The translations under genes were made by a program, and so were the position numbers. Under the pieces are notes generated by a model. That model worked only from the letters and a program-made list of their open reading frames with translations. It had not been told where the DNA came from and did no database searches. A DNA stretch of 64,000 bases, taken from Paenibacillus spongiae (GTDB taxonomy: Bacteria; Bacillota; Bacilli; Paenibacillales; Paenibacillaceae). This document shows positions 26,401 to 34,951 of the stretch, piece by piece. Every line of letters starts with the position of its first letter. Position 1 is the first letter of the stretch. The stretch lies in assembly GCF_024734895.1 (NCBI RefSeq), contig NZ_CP091430.1, positions 6,342,501-6,406,500 of the forward strand, read 5' to 3'.

Positions 26401-27270
26401 CTAGCCTTTCACCGCGCCGATGACCAGCCCTTTGATAATGAAGCGCTGCAGGAACGGATAGAGCAGCACAATCGGACCGATTGTAATGATCGCAACCGCC
26501 ATCTTGAACGATTCCGTAGGCGCCAATGTATTGGAGATCGCCACCCCCTGCATCTGATTGATCATGTTGATCTCCGATTGCATCTTGTACAACAAATACT
26601 GCAGCGGATACAGGCTTTCTTTGTCCACCAGCATAATGGCATTAAACCAGTTGTTCCAATAACCGAGTCCATAGAAGAGAGCTACGGTTGCCAGCACCGG
26701 CATGGAAAGCGGAAATACGATCCGGAAGGCGATATACGCGTCGCTGGCTCCGTCCATGCGAGCCGATTCGAGCAAGGCATCCGGCAGCTCCTGCATGAAG
26801 TTGCGCACCAGGAACAAATTGAACGGGCTGAAAATAAGCGTAGGGATGATCAGCGCCAACAAGTTGTTCTTGAAGCCGAGTAAGTCGTTCATCATATACC
26901 AAGGCACAAGGCCGGCGTTGAACAGCATCGTAATGAAGAAAAACAACGCGATCGGATTGCGGTAGCGCACCTGCCGGTTCGCCAGCGTATAGCCCGCCAT
27001 CCCCGTTATGGTTACGGCAGCGAGCGTTCCGATCAAGGTAACCCCGATGGAGACCGCATAGCTTTGAAGCAATTGCTCATTGCTTGCAAATACCGACCGG
27101 TAGGCTTCCAAGGAAAAGCGGTCCGGGAAGAAGCTGTACCCGTTCTGCAATATCGATTGTTCATCGGAAAAGGATACGATTAAGACCAGCAGGATCGGCA
27201 GCGTGCACATGAGCGCAAACAGAAAGATAAATACCGTGTTGACTAGTTGGAACCAGTCGATCTTTTTCAT
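26401..27270 (-). CDS. Carbohydrate ABC transporter permease, LplC/YtcP type
   Basis: This 289-residue membrane protein has six hydrophobic segments and an EAA loop near 185 (ESARMDGASDAYIAFRIVFP). The DGASD motif is the ATPase docking loop. It has a C-terminal KGLVIGAVKG as in LplC/YtcP proteins. It lies 17 bp downstream of the LplB-type permease. Confidence 0.92.
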   Translation of the reverse strand: MKKIDWFQLVNTVFIFLFALMCTLPILLVLIVSFSDEQSILQNGYSFFPDRFSLEAYRSVFASNEQLLQSYAVSIGVTLIGTLAAVTITGMAGYTLANRQVRYRNPIALFFFITMLFNAGLVPWYMMNDLLGFKNNLLALIIPTLIFSPFNLFLVRNFMQELPDALLESARMDGASDAYIAFRIVFPLSMPVLATVALFYGLGYWNNWFNAIMLVDKESLYPLQYLLYKMQSEINMINQMQGVAISNTLAPTESFKMAVAIITIGPIVLLYPFLQRFIIKGLVIGAVKG

Positions 27271-27286
27271 ACGGACTCCCCCTTTC

Positions 27287-28231
27287 CTAGAAAATTGCGC
27301 TGTCTCGATTGAATTTCTTTACTGCCCAGTTCGCGGTCAGGACGAGCACGAACCCTACGACGGATTGATACATCCCGATAGCCATGGCAATCGAAGGGTT
27401 CCCCGAGGTGCGAAGCGTACGGAACGTGTAGGTGTCGATGACATCCGTCGTCGAATAAAGCATGCCATTATCACCGATAATCGCATAAATCATGCCGAAG
27501 TCGGAGTAGAAGATTTTGCCTATCGCCAGCAGCGTCAGGATGGAAACCGTAGGCATCAGCATCGGAAGCGTAATCGACTTGATCTGCTGCCAGCGGCTCG
27601 CGCCATCGATCTTCGCCGCCTCATACAAGGAGTCGTCGATCGCCGTAATCGCCGCCAGGTAAATCACCGCCGACATGCCCGTTTCCTTCCAGACGCTTAA
27701 GGCTACCAGAATCCAAGTCCACGGCTTCGGGTCGGAGTACCAGTTATGCGGATCGAAGCCAAATGTCTGCAGCAAATTATTAATGAGGCCATGCTCGGTC
27801 GCAAACAAGCTGTAGACGATATAGCTGACGATGATCCACGACAGAAAGTGAGGAAACAGCAGCGTCGACTGCGATACCCTCTTGAAGACGTGCGAGCGGA
27901 CTTCATTCAATAGAATGGCGAACAGCAGCGCGACGACGGTTCCGAATGCAATCGACAGCAAATTCAGCTTGATCGTATTCCAGGTGACCATCGTTGCAGC
28001 CGTCGACTGAAAGAAGAACTCAAAGTTCTTGAAGCCGACCCATTCGCTATCGAAGATTCCCTTCGCATAATTGAATCTTTGAAACGCGATAACCATATAG
28101 GGCAGCGTCATGTATCCGAAAATGAAAGTGTACAGCATTGCCGGGAGCACCAGCAAATAAGAAACCGGATTTTTGCGGATATCGGTAAAGATGGTGTAGC
28201 GTTTAGTACGCTCAGGCTTGGCGCGGCCCAT
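27287..28231 (-). CDS. Carbohydrate ABC transporter permease, LplB/YteP type
   Basis: This 314-residue protein has about six membrane segments, the N-terminal feature LPAMLYTFIFGYMTLPYMVIAF of LplB-type permeases and an EAA loop near 218 (YEAAKIDGASRWQQIKSITLP). It is the first gene of the operon. A near-palindrome resembling a LacI/CcpA-type site (28259-28272) lies just upstream. Confidence 0.92.
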   Translation of the reverse strand: MGRAKPERTKRYTIFTDIRKNPVSYLLVLPAMLYTFIFGYMTLPYMVIAFQRFNYAKGIFDSEWVGFKNFEFFFQSTAATMVTWNTIKLNLLSIAFGTVVALLFAILLNEVRSHVFKRVSQSTLLFPHFLSWIIVSYIVYSLFATEHGLINNLLQTFGFDPHNWYSDPKPWTWILVALSVWKETGMSAVIYLAAITAIDDSLYEAAKIDGASRWQQIKSITLPMLMPTVSILTLLAIGKIFYSDFGMIYAIIGDNGMLYSTTDVIDTYTFRTLRTSGNPSIAMAIGMYQSVVGFVLVLTANWAVKKFNRDSAIF

Positions 28232-28258
28232 AGCATCGTCCCCTTTTCATGCTCGTTT

Positions 28259-28272
28259 CGCAATCGTTTGCG
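28259..28272. promoter_or_regulatory. Candidate cre-like or LacI-type operator
   Basis: CGCAATCGTTTGCG reads GCAAACGATTGC on the minus strand, close to the catabolite-responsive element core (nAAnCGnTTn) and to LacI-family operators. It lies about 30 bp upstream of the LplB-type permease start and could mediate catabolite repression of the operon. Confidence 0.45.
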
Positions 28273-28378
28273 CTCCTTCAAGTATGCTGCCGCCGATAGG
28301 GGACGCGAAAGTCAAAATACTTCAAAACCGTTTAAATTCAAGGCATTTTCGGACTTTAAATCGAAGCTATAGCTATAA

Positions 28379-28390
28379 TTTTCGCGAAAA
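28379..28390. promoter_or_regulatory. Perfect 12-bp palindrome in the divergent promoter region
   Basis: TTTTCGCGAAAA lies between the Lpl operon and the divergent AraC gene. It is a plausible regulator site, but the binding protein is unknown. Confidence 0.3.
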
Positions 28391-28518
28391 CGAAGCGGCT
28401 GCCATTGCAATAAACAGGCATCTATTTTAAAGTTTGATCATTGAGAGATGTTTACGAATCTTTTTTAGACGAGAGGATTCATGAAAGAGAGAGAGAGATT
28501 AAAGGGGAGCAGGCTTGG

Positions 28519-30816
28519 ATGAAGGGGAATTCATTTTTTCATTACTCGGTTTATCGTAAAATGCTGGGTAATTTCGTTCTGCTTGTCGCGATTGCGGTGC
28601 TTGCCGTCAGCAGCACGCTGTACTTTCTATTCGCGTCCAGAACGGAGCAGACGATTGGCAATCATGTGATATCCATGCTGCAGCAAACCAGCTACGCATC
28701 CAATATCGTGCATGAGCAGATCGAGACCATCGGCAGCCATCTGCTGAACAACAACCGCGTCATTACCTCGCTGATGAACAAACAGCATAGTTATGTACAG
28801 GACCGCGACGCCATGGATATTCTGATGGACATTCAAGCGACGTATCCGTTCATTAAATATTTGGGGATCTATAACGATTATACGAAGCGGTATTTGAATA
28901 CGGCCGGTACCCCATTCAAGCTGAACGAGCTGGAGAAGCGGCATGTGGCGGATACGTCGGATATGGCCTATATGAGCTATTTCCCGCAGGATCTCCTGCC
29001 ATCCTATGCAGACCCGTCGGCGCCGCCCGAGCATGTGCTTACCTTCATACTGCGTCCGGATTATGCGCTGACCTCGGCCTATAAAGGGGCAATCGTCATT
29101 CATGTCGATGAGAAGTACATCTTGAGCACGATCCAATCGATCGGAAGCGGAAGCGACGACGTGTTCGTCATGGATACCGGCGGGCTCGTCCTGTCCCATA
29201 CCGATTCAAGGCAGTTCAAGCGGAGCTTCGGCGAGCTTCCGTATATTCAGCGTATTCTGGAATCGGGTCAGACGGCCGATCATTTCAAAACCGAAATCGA
29301 CGGCCGGAATCAACTGGTCACTTACGTGAAGTCCAGCCAGCTTGGCTGGTATTTCGTCAGCATTAAGCCTTATCACACGCTGATCGCGGATATTTCCATA
29401 CTGCGGGGCTACACGTCGCTCATTGCGCTGGCGATTATCGTCCTGGGCGGCATGACCGCCTATTTCGCGACGAACAAGCTGTATAACCCGCTCGGCAGGC
29501 TCATCAGCAAGGTTCATGAGGCAACCGGCACGGACAGCTCCGATCGTAAGCAAAAGCGGAACGAATTTTCCCTGCTGTCCGAAGCCTTCTCCAACGTCAT
29601 CGATCAGGCGACCTCGGTCGAAGCGGAGAAGAGGCAGTCTTTGCCGGTGCTCAAAAAAACGTATCTGCAGCATTTGCTGAAAGCGACGCATGCCGATTTG
29701 TCTTCCACGAATGTCATTCATTCCGCGATTGACGGACATTTCGCAAGTCCCTTCTATACGGTCGTCCTCGCGCAGATCGACCGTTATGAAGCGTTCGAGC
29801 AAAAGCATGACCAGCGGAAGCAGGGCTTGTTCCGCTTCTCGGTCAGCAATATTAGCAGCGAGCTCCTGCAAAAGCATGCCCGCAATGAAGCCATCGTCGT
29901 CGACGAACGGACGCTTGCGATCTTAATGCTGCCGGAAGCTCCACTGGAACCCGGCGGCCTGCTGCTGACGCTCGCAGAAATACAGGAGGTCATTCAAAGC
30001 TACTTCCACTTCACCGTCACCTTCAGCATCGGGGACACCGTGAGCGACCGGAACGAGGTGCATCATTCCTTCGCATCGGCGCTGGAATATGCGAATGACC
30101 GTTTTTTCCTCGGCTCCAAATCGATCATACACGCCGAGCTTGTCCTCCGAAGGCAGACCTTCCACGCTTATCCGGCATCGGCGGAGAAGAAGCTCAGCGA
30201 GGCGCTGCGATTGAATCATGCCGGCAAAATCGATCAGGCGCTCGGCTTGTTCTCACGGCAGCTGCGTGAAATGAGCTATTATCAGGCGATTCTGAGCGCC
30301 AATCAATTGTTGAATGTGCTGCTCCGCGATTTTGACGGGACGCTGCCGATCATGCAGGACTACTCGAAGGAATATTTCGATACGGTGAATGCGCTCCAGA
30401 AGCAGGAGACGCTCGAAGAAGTGCAGGAGCTGCTGCGGAATTTCTGCAGGCTGATCAGCGTGCTGGCCGAGAAGAAGCAGACGAGCAAGTCGGACAGCCT
30501 GATCGATTCCATATGCGCCTATCTGCAGGAGCGTTATCAGGAGCCGGATCTGGGGATCGAGACCATTGCAGTCGACGTGCAGCTGTCGCCCGGCTATCTG
30601 GGCAAGCTGTTCCGCAGCCATACCCAGATGTCCTTTAACGATTATTTGAAGAATATCCGGATGGAGGAAGCCAAGAAGCTGCTCTTGACTACCGGAGAGC
30701 CGGTAGCGGCCATCAGCGAGAAGGTCGGCATTCTGAACACCACCTACTTCTTTACGCTGTTCAAGAAAACCTACGGCTTCTCGCCGGCCCAATTCCGGGA
30801 GCAGCACGGCAAGTAA
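28519..30816 (+). CDS. Membrane-anchored AraC-family regulator, YesS-like
   Basis: This 765-residue protein has a first membrane segment (about 13-36), an extracellular Cache-type sensor region (about 40-290), a second membrane segment (about 296-320), a long cytoplasmic linker, and a C-terminal AraC domain (about 665-765: IETIAVDVQLSPGYLGKLFR and AISEKVGILNTTYFFTLFKKTYGFSP). The ATG at 28519 follows AAAGGGGAG; an in-frame ATG 78 bp upstream lacks a site. It probably senses an external glycan and controls the divergent Lpl/GH4 operon. Confidence 0.9.
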   Translation: MKGNSFFHYSVYRKMLGNFVLLVAIAVLAVSSTLYFLFASRTEQTIGNHVISMLQQTSYASNIVHEQIETIGSHLLNNNRVITSLMNKQHSYVQDRDAMDILMDIQATYPFIKYLGIYNDYTKRYLNTAGTPFKLNELEKRHVADTSDMAYMSYFPQDLLPSYADPSAPPEHVLTFILRPDYALTSAYKGAIVIHVDEKYILSTIQSIGSGSDDVFVMDTGGLVLSHTDSRQFKRSFGELPYIQRILESGQTADHFKTEIDGRNQLVTYVKSSQLGWYFVSIKPYHTLIADISILRGYTSLIALAIIVLGGMTAYFATNKLYNPLGRLISKVHEATGTDSSDRKQKRNEFSLLSEAFSNVIDQATSVEAEKRQSLPVLKKTYLQHLLKATHADLSSTNVIHSAIDGHFASPFYTVVLAQIDRYEAFEQKHDQRKQGLFRFSVSNISSELLQKHARNEAIVVDERTLAILMLPEAPLEPGGLLLTLAEIQEVIQSYFHFTVTFSIGDTVSDRNEVHHSFASALEYANDRFFLGSKSIIHAELVLRRQTFHAYPASAEKKLSEALRLNHAGKIDQALGLFSRQLREMSYYQAILSANQLLNVLLRDFDGTLPIMQDYSKEYFDTVNALQKQETLEEVQELLRNFCRLISVLAEKKQTSKSDSLIDSICAYLQERYQEPDLGIETIAVDVQLSPGYLGKLFRSHTQMSFNDYLKNIRMEEAKKLLLTTGEPVAAISEKVGILNTTYFFTLFKKTYGFSPAQFREQHGK

Positions 30817-31099
30817 GTGGAGACGCAATCGATTGAAGGAGTACGGGGGGAACGGTCAAGTTCGGCTGGTTTGCACCAATTCAGCCAAGAACAGGACTCC
30901 AGCCCATATTGGGTTACATTAACCCTGTTGGGTTTGGTAGGGACCCTATGTAAGCGAGCCTGCTGCCGCTGGTTCGCTTACGATCTGGAGGTTCCGTCCT
31001 CCTGGTGTACCTCATCCTACCTCACCTCAATCAACAGACGGTTTAAACGCGCTGGATGTTCCTTTTATTCCCGCTTATATCGACCTTTATCTATATAAA
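30817..31099. other. Intergenic region without a recognised gene
   Basis: About 280 bp follow the AraC stop. A hairpin (GTAAGCGA at 30950-30957 with TCGCTTAC at 30974-30981) is the only structure noted. A 93-codon plus-strand frame here has no ribosome site and unlikely composition (many Ser, Cys and Arg) and is not called. Confidence 0.4.
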
Positions 31100-31126
31100 G
31101 AGGAGCTGACCCATGGTCTGCTCCTC
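31091..31126 (-). terminator. Intrinsic terminator of the asd gene
   Basis: GAGGAGC (31100-31106) pairs with GCTCCTC (31120-31126), extended by GACC/GGTC, and the minus-strand copy continues TTTATAT. It lies directly after the asd stop at 31138. Confidence 0.7.
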
Positions 31127-31137
31127 CATTCGCTATC

Positions 31138-32220
31138 CTAGTTTGTTCCTTTGCTCAGCAATCCCTGCTCCAGCATCGATTCGGCGAGCAGAACGGCACC
31201 TTTTCCGGCACCCATCTTCGTATTGTGCGACACCAGCACATATTTTACGCCGCCGAGTACCGGCTCGGTTTCCAGTCTTCCCATGCTCGTCGTCATTCCG
31301 CCTCCGAGCTCGCGGTCCAAGCGGGGCTGGGGACGGTAAGGATCGTCGAAGACATGAATCATTTCCTCGGGGGCCGAGTGCAGGCCCTTGCCTTGGAAAG
31401 GATTATAGCGGCGGATCGCTTCTTTAATCTCGTCGAGATCCGCCTGTCGATTTAATCCGACGAATACGGATTCGGTATGTCCGTCCAGGACGTTCGCTCT
31501 CGTGCAGATACAATTGATATTAATCTCCGCCGGAACGATCCCTTCATCCGAATATTGGCCGAGGATCTTCAGCAGTTCTTTGCGAACCTTGCCCTCTTCG
31601 TTCGGGATGTAAGGGATGATATTGTCCAGAATATCCAGCGTACGGACCCCCGGGCTTCTTCCCGCGCCGCTGACCGATTGCATGGAGACCATAAGCACAT
31701 TATTAATGCCGAAATGCTCATGCAGCGGCTTTAACGTTACGGCCAAACCGGTGACCGTACAATTCGGCACGGGCAGGACGAAGCCCTTCCAGCCGCGTTC
31801 CTGCTGCTGCCTGCGGATCAACGCCGCATGATCGTCGTTGACGCCGGTAATGAGCAGCGGCGTATCGTCGAAATAACGGAATGCGGATGCCGTTGAGAAG
31901 GTCGGGGTCGTCTGCGCGAACCAAGGCTCCAGCTCCTGGGCCAGGTCGGATTCAATCGCCGTGAAGATCACATCGACCGACTCCGGACGGAACTCCTTGG
32001 AGGAAACGACCGGAACGCCCAGCATGTCGCCGGGAACCGGCGTATTCTGCGTCCAGCGCGACGATCCGTTCGATTCCCGCAGCGCTTCCTCGTAATTCGT
32101 CACCGTTCTGGATGTAACCATCAAAACCACTTCAAAACTCGGATGATGGGATAAGGCCTGAACAAATTGCTGTCCGGCCATTCCTGTTGCTCCAACAATT
32201 GCCGCTCTTAACCGAGACAT
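31138..32220 (-). CDS. asd: Aspartate-semialdehyde dehydrogenase
   Basis: This 360-residue enzyme reduces aspartyl phosphate to aspartate semialdehyde with NADPH, the branch point to lysine, diaminopimelate, threonine and methionine. It has the nucleotide-binding start AAIVGATGMAGQQFVQAL and the catalytic Cys (about 154) in VPNCTVTG. VSMQSVSGAGRSPGVRTLD and SHNTKMGAGKGA suggest the archaeal/fungal-type clade. The ATG at 32220 has AGGAG nine bases upstream, better spaced than the in-frame GTG at 32226. A T-box leader precedes it, so expression responds to uncharged tRNA. Confidence 0.93.
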   Translation of the reverse strand: MSRLRAAIVGATGMAGQQFVQALSHHPSFEVVLMVTSRTVTNYEEALRESNGSSRWTQNTPVPGDMLGVPVVSSKEFRPESVDVIFTAIESDLAQELEPWFAQTTPTFSTASAFRYFDDTPLLITGVNDDHAALIRRQQQERGWKGFVLPVPNCTVTGLAVTLKPLHEHFGINNVLMVSMQSVSGAGRSPGVRTLDILDNIIPYIPNEEGKVRKELLKILGQYSDEGIVPAEININCICTRANVLDGHTESVFVGLNRQADLDEIKEAIRRYNPFQGKGLHSAPEEMIHVFDDPYRPQPRLDRELGGGMTTSMGRLETEPVLGGVKYVLVSHNTKMGAGKGAVLLAESMLEQGLLSKGTN

Positions 32221-32298
32221 TGTCACACACTCCTTCTGTTGTCGTTCCTTTTATATTATGGTGCCGTTAGTAACATTCTCATTGAAATATAGACAAAT

Positions 32299-32580
32299 AA
32301 AAAAAATCCCACCCCCAAGACGTTAGTCTCGGGGACGAGATTAGTATGCTCGTGGTACCACCCCAAATTTACAAATATGTCGCCATATTTGCCTCTTCAA
32401 GTACGGCATCTGCAGCATGGCAGATACGTATACTCTAGCTCTATAACAGGAGCTCCCGTTACACCATCCCCATCTTGGTTCCGATGTACTGCTCAGAGGC
32501 TTTCTTCAATAAAGAATTCTTTGCTCCCTCTCAACAACCGGAGCTCTCTGTAAAAGAATTTTCTTTATTTACTTTTCTCG
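32299..32580 (-). ncRNA. T-box leader controlling asd
   Basis: Reading the minus strand, an AGAGAG element near 32548, a Stem I-like region, the T-box core GGGGTGGTACCACGAGC (32348-32364) and a terminator stem (CCCC-GAGAC/GTCTT-GGGG) with eight Ts (32299-32306) occur in the standard order. The T-box core pairs with uncharged tRNA ends to block the terminator. The expected specifier position, just before GCCTCTGAGC, reads GAAG-AAA, so AAA (32501-32503), a lysine codon, is the best candidate; this fits a lysine-pathway gene. The T-box itself is secure, the amino acid less so. Confidence 0.9.
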
Positions 32581-32702
32581 TCATCGCATTTGAATATTGG
32601 AATCAGGTTACCAGACATTCACGCCGGAGTAAAGGTATTTTTGTCGAACTTGTCCGGTTATCAATGAATTCCCAACGAAAACTCGCCCCCGCTTAGCTAG
32701 AA

Positions 32703-33416
32703 CTAACATTGGTAAATTACATAACTGTTATCAAAGAGCCCTTCAATTAAATCCTGTTGTCTAATCAAGAAGTACAGCCTCCCATAATCGCCCCACATCA
32801 TATTCGTTTTGAAATAGTCTGAATCTGCCTGGAAAAGCAATATCCAGTCGAGAGGAGACTCATGATCACACTGGTACTGTAAGTCGGCTTGATATTGATC
32901 CGGATAGCCCATAAGTTTAGTTATAAATTGATCAGCATTGCAGTGTCTTTCTACAAACGCTTTATGGAATCTCCAATATTTATCAATAAAATATTTATCT
33001 TCCAAACTTATTCCAAAGCTTTTTGCAGCAGACGATTCAACAGGTGGCACATTGGGTTCGCAGGAATACTTGATTTCACAAGCTCTATAAATCCAATTGG
33101 GATTTAGGTCATGCGGGAAATCAGTTCGCTCCAAAGCAATACCATCATTAACATAAAAAACTCTTGCGTTTTGTTCGTTGTAATAGTCGCCTATCCTACC
33201 GAACAAATTATGAGCTGCTAAAAAGAAATATAACATCCCTGATTTGGGGAGCAAGTACCTCTCGGCCTCTTCAATATCAGCCAAATTTACTTGCCCTATG
33301 AAAGAATAGGGCGTATTTAAGTATGGCCACGGCATCCCTTTTGGTAAATCTGGTCTTCCTCCAAGCTTCGATGCTCCGATCGGGATATCCTCTTCACTTT
33401 TCTCTTTGGTTAGCAT
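32703..33416 (-). CDS. DUF1963 (YwqG-like) protein, probably 5'-truncated
   Basis: This 237-residue protein has the DUF1963 hallmarks: IPIGASKLGGRPDLPKGMPWP near the start, FIGQVNLADI, and YFFLAAHNLFGRIGDYYN. Function of the family is unknown. No ribosome site precedes the ATG. The same frame is open upstream and reads AAAIRPSIRM, which matches the usual lead-in of the family, but it ends at the stop codon of the fucosidase gene. About 35 N-terminal residues therefore appear to have been lost at a junction near 33430-33464. Base composition is more AT-rich than the adjacent gene. Confidence 0.7.
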   Translation of the reverse strand: MLTKEKSEEDIPIGASKLGGRPDLPKGMPWPYLNTPYSFIGQVNLADIEEAERYLLPKSGMLYFFLAAHNLFGRIGDYYNEQNARVFYVNDGIALERTDFPHDLNPNWIYRACEIKYSCEPNVPPVESSAAKSFGISLEDKYFIDKYWRFHKAFVERHCNADQFITKLMGYPDQYQADLQYQCDHESPLDWILLFQADSDYFKTNMMWGDYGRLYFLIRQQDLIEGLFDNSYVIYQC

Positions 33417-33464
33417 TCGAATTGATGGTCTTATAGCAGCCGCGACCCTTATCCTTCCAACCGC

Positions 33465-34883
33465 CTAGCTCAAATACACTTCGAATGAAGCTACCGTCGG
33501 ACACCATCTTGATTCCGTAATCGTCATCCGGATAAAACGGGATTTGACCGCGTTGAACTTGCATATGCGCTTGTATCCGACGACCGTGCCCTTGTAGAGC
33601 GGCTTCCACTCGTGGCCTTCTTTGTACGCTAGCTCGAATCGCTCGATCCGTTGACTGTACCGGTGCTCCTGAAGAACAACATGGTCAAACGACGCCTCCC
33701 GCTTCAGATCGATTTCGACGCAAGCCTGCTCCGTCCCTTCTTCAGGTGCCCAGAACGTGTTCTTGTCCCCGTCCAGCATGTGGCTTGCATCGCTCCCGCT
33801 CTTCGTCTCCGATGCCGCAGCCGCCGCATCGGCAGCCAGATTGACCGCAAACGTACGTCGAAGCTTCTCCCCGAGCTCCCGCAAACGGTTCAGGTCATTC
33901 TCATGAATGAGCCCGCGACGGTCCGGCGGCAGGTTTAACAAGAACATTGCATTGCCGCCTACCGAGCCGTAATAGATATTAAGCAGCTCATTGAGCGGTC
34001 TTACTTTGTCATCCTCGGAAGCGTGATAGAACCAGCCGGGCCTTATGGAAGTATTGACTTCCGCGGGATGCCAGACCAAGCTGCGTTCATGCCGGATGAT
34101 TTCCCGGCTGCCCAGGTCCTGGTCCTGCGAATCGTATCGCTTCGCAAACTCGCGGTCGTCTGCCTGCTGCGACTTTTCCTGAATAGCCTCGTTCTTCCGA
34201 AGTGAAGCCGGCACGACGCTCCATTCCGATTCCCGGCAATGGCCGGCCTCGTTGCCGCACCAGCGGATATCCGGGCCGCAGACGGAAATGACCGCATTCG
34301 GCTGCAATTCGCGAATGATCGAGTAATACCCCTCCCAGTCGTAAACTTGCCGCTTCCCGTTCGGTCCCTCGCCGCAAGCGCCATCGAACCAGACGCAGAA
34401 TAGATCCCCGTAACCGGTCAACAATTCTCTCAATTGATTCTTGAAAAATTCGTTATACCGCGGCGAGTCGCCATAGGTTTGCTCATGCCGGTCCCATGGG
34501 GACAAGTAGATGCCGAACTTGATGCCGCCTGCACGGCAAGCATCCGCAACCTCCTTGACGATATCGCCCAGCCCGTTCTTCCAGGGGCTGTTCTTCACTG
34601 AATGCTCGGTATAACGGCTCGGCCACAAACAAAATCCGTCATGATGCTTGCAGGTAAGAATAAGTCCCCGCATCCCGGCCGCACGGCAAGCCTCCACCCA
34701 CTGATTCGCATTGAAAGCGGCCGGATCGAAGATTGAAGGCGATTCCTTGCCGGTACCCCATTCCCGGTCCGTATAGGTATTGATAGAGTAATGAACGAAT
34801 GCATAGAATTCCATCTCCTGTACGGCCAATTGACGTTCCGAAGGTCTCACCCCAGCGGCATATGCAATAAAATCCTCCATCAT
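33465..34883 (-). CDS. Alpha-L-fucosidase, GH29, with C-terminal discoidin-like domain
   Basis: This 472-residue enzyme has the GH29 barrel: FYAFVHYSINTYTDREWG, ILTCKHHDGFCLWPSRYT, IYLSPWDRHEQTYG and the nucleophile Asp (about 167) in LFCVWFDGACG. The C-terminal 120 residues (ASFDHVVLQEHRYSQRIERF, FIRMTITESRWCPTVASFEV) form a discoidin/F5-8-type carbohydrate-binding domain. It has no signal peptide, so it probably acts on imported, fucosylated oligosaccharides. The first ATG of an ATGATG pair at 34883 follows GGAGGGGG. It is the last gene of the long saccharide operon. Confidence 0.92.
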   Translation of the reverse strand: MMEDFIAYAAGVRPSERQLAVQEMEFYAFVHYSINTYTDREWGTGKESPSIFDPAAFNANQWVEACRAAGMRGLILTCKHHDGFCLWPSRYTEHSVKNSPWKNGLGDIVKEVADACRAGGIKFGIYLSPWDRHEQTYGDSPRYNEFFKNQLRELLTGYGDLFCVWFDGACGEGPNGKRQVYDWEGYYSIIRELQPNAVISVCGPDIRWCGNEAGHCRESEWSVVPASLRKNEAIQEKSQQADDREFAKRYDSQDQDLGSREIIRHERSLVWHPAEVNTSIRPGWFYHASEDDKVRPLNELLNIYYGSVGGNAMFLLNLPPDRRGLIHENDLNRLRELGEKLRRTFAVNLAADAAAAASETKSGSDASHMLDGDKNTFWAPEEGTEQACVEIDLKREASFDHVVLQEHRYSQRIERFELAYKEGHEWKPLYKGTVVGYKRICKFNAVKSRFIRMTITESRWCPTVASFEVYLS

Positions 34884-34951
34884 CGAATTCCCCCTCCGTT
34901 TGTAAAGCGACAAAGCCGACCAGCGAATGCCGGTTGGCCTTGCCGCTTAGC

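Noticed and set aside
30817-31098. 93-codon plus-strand frame after the AraC gene
   Set aside because: No ribosome site, unlikely Ser/Cys/Arg-rich composition, and overlap with the asd terminator.
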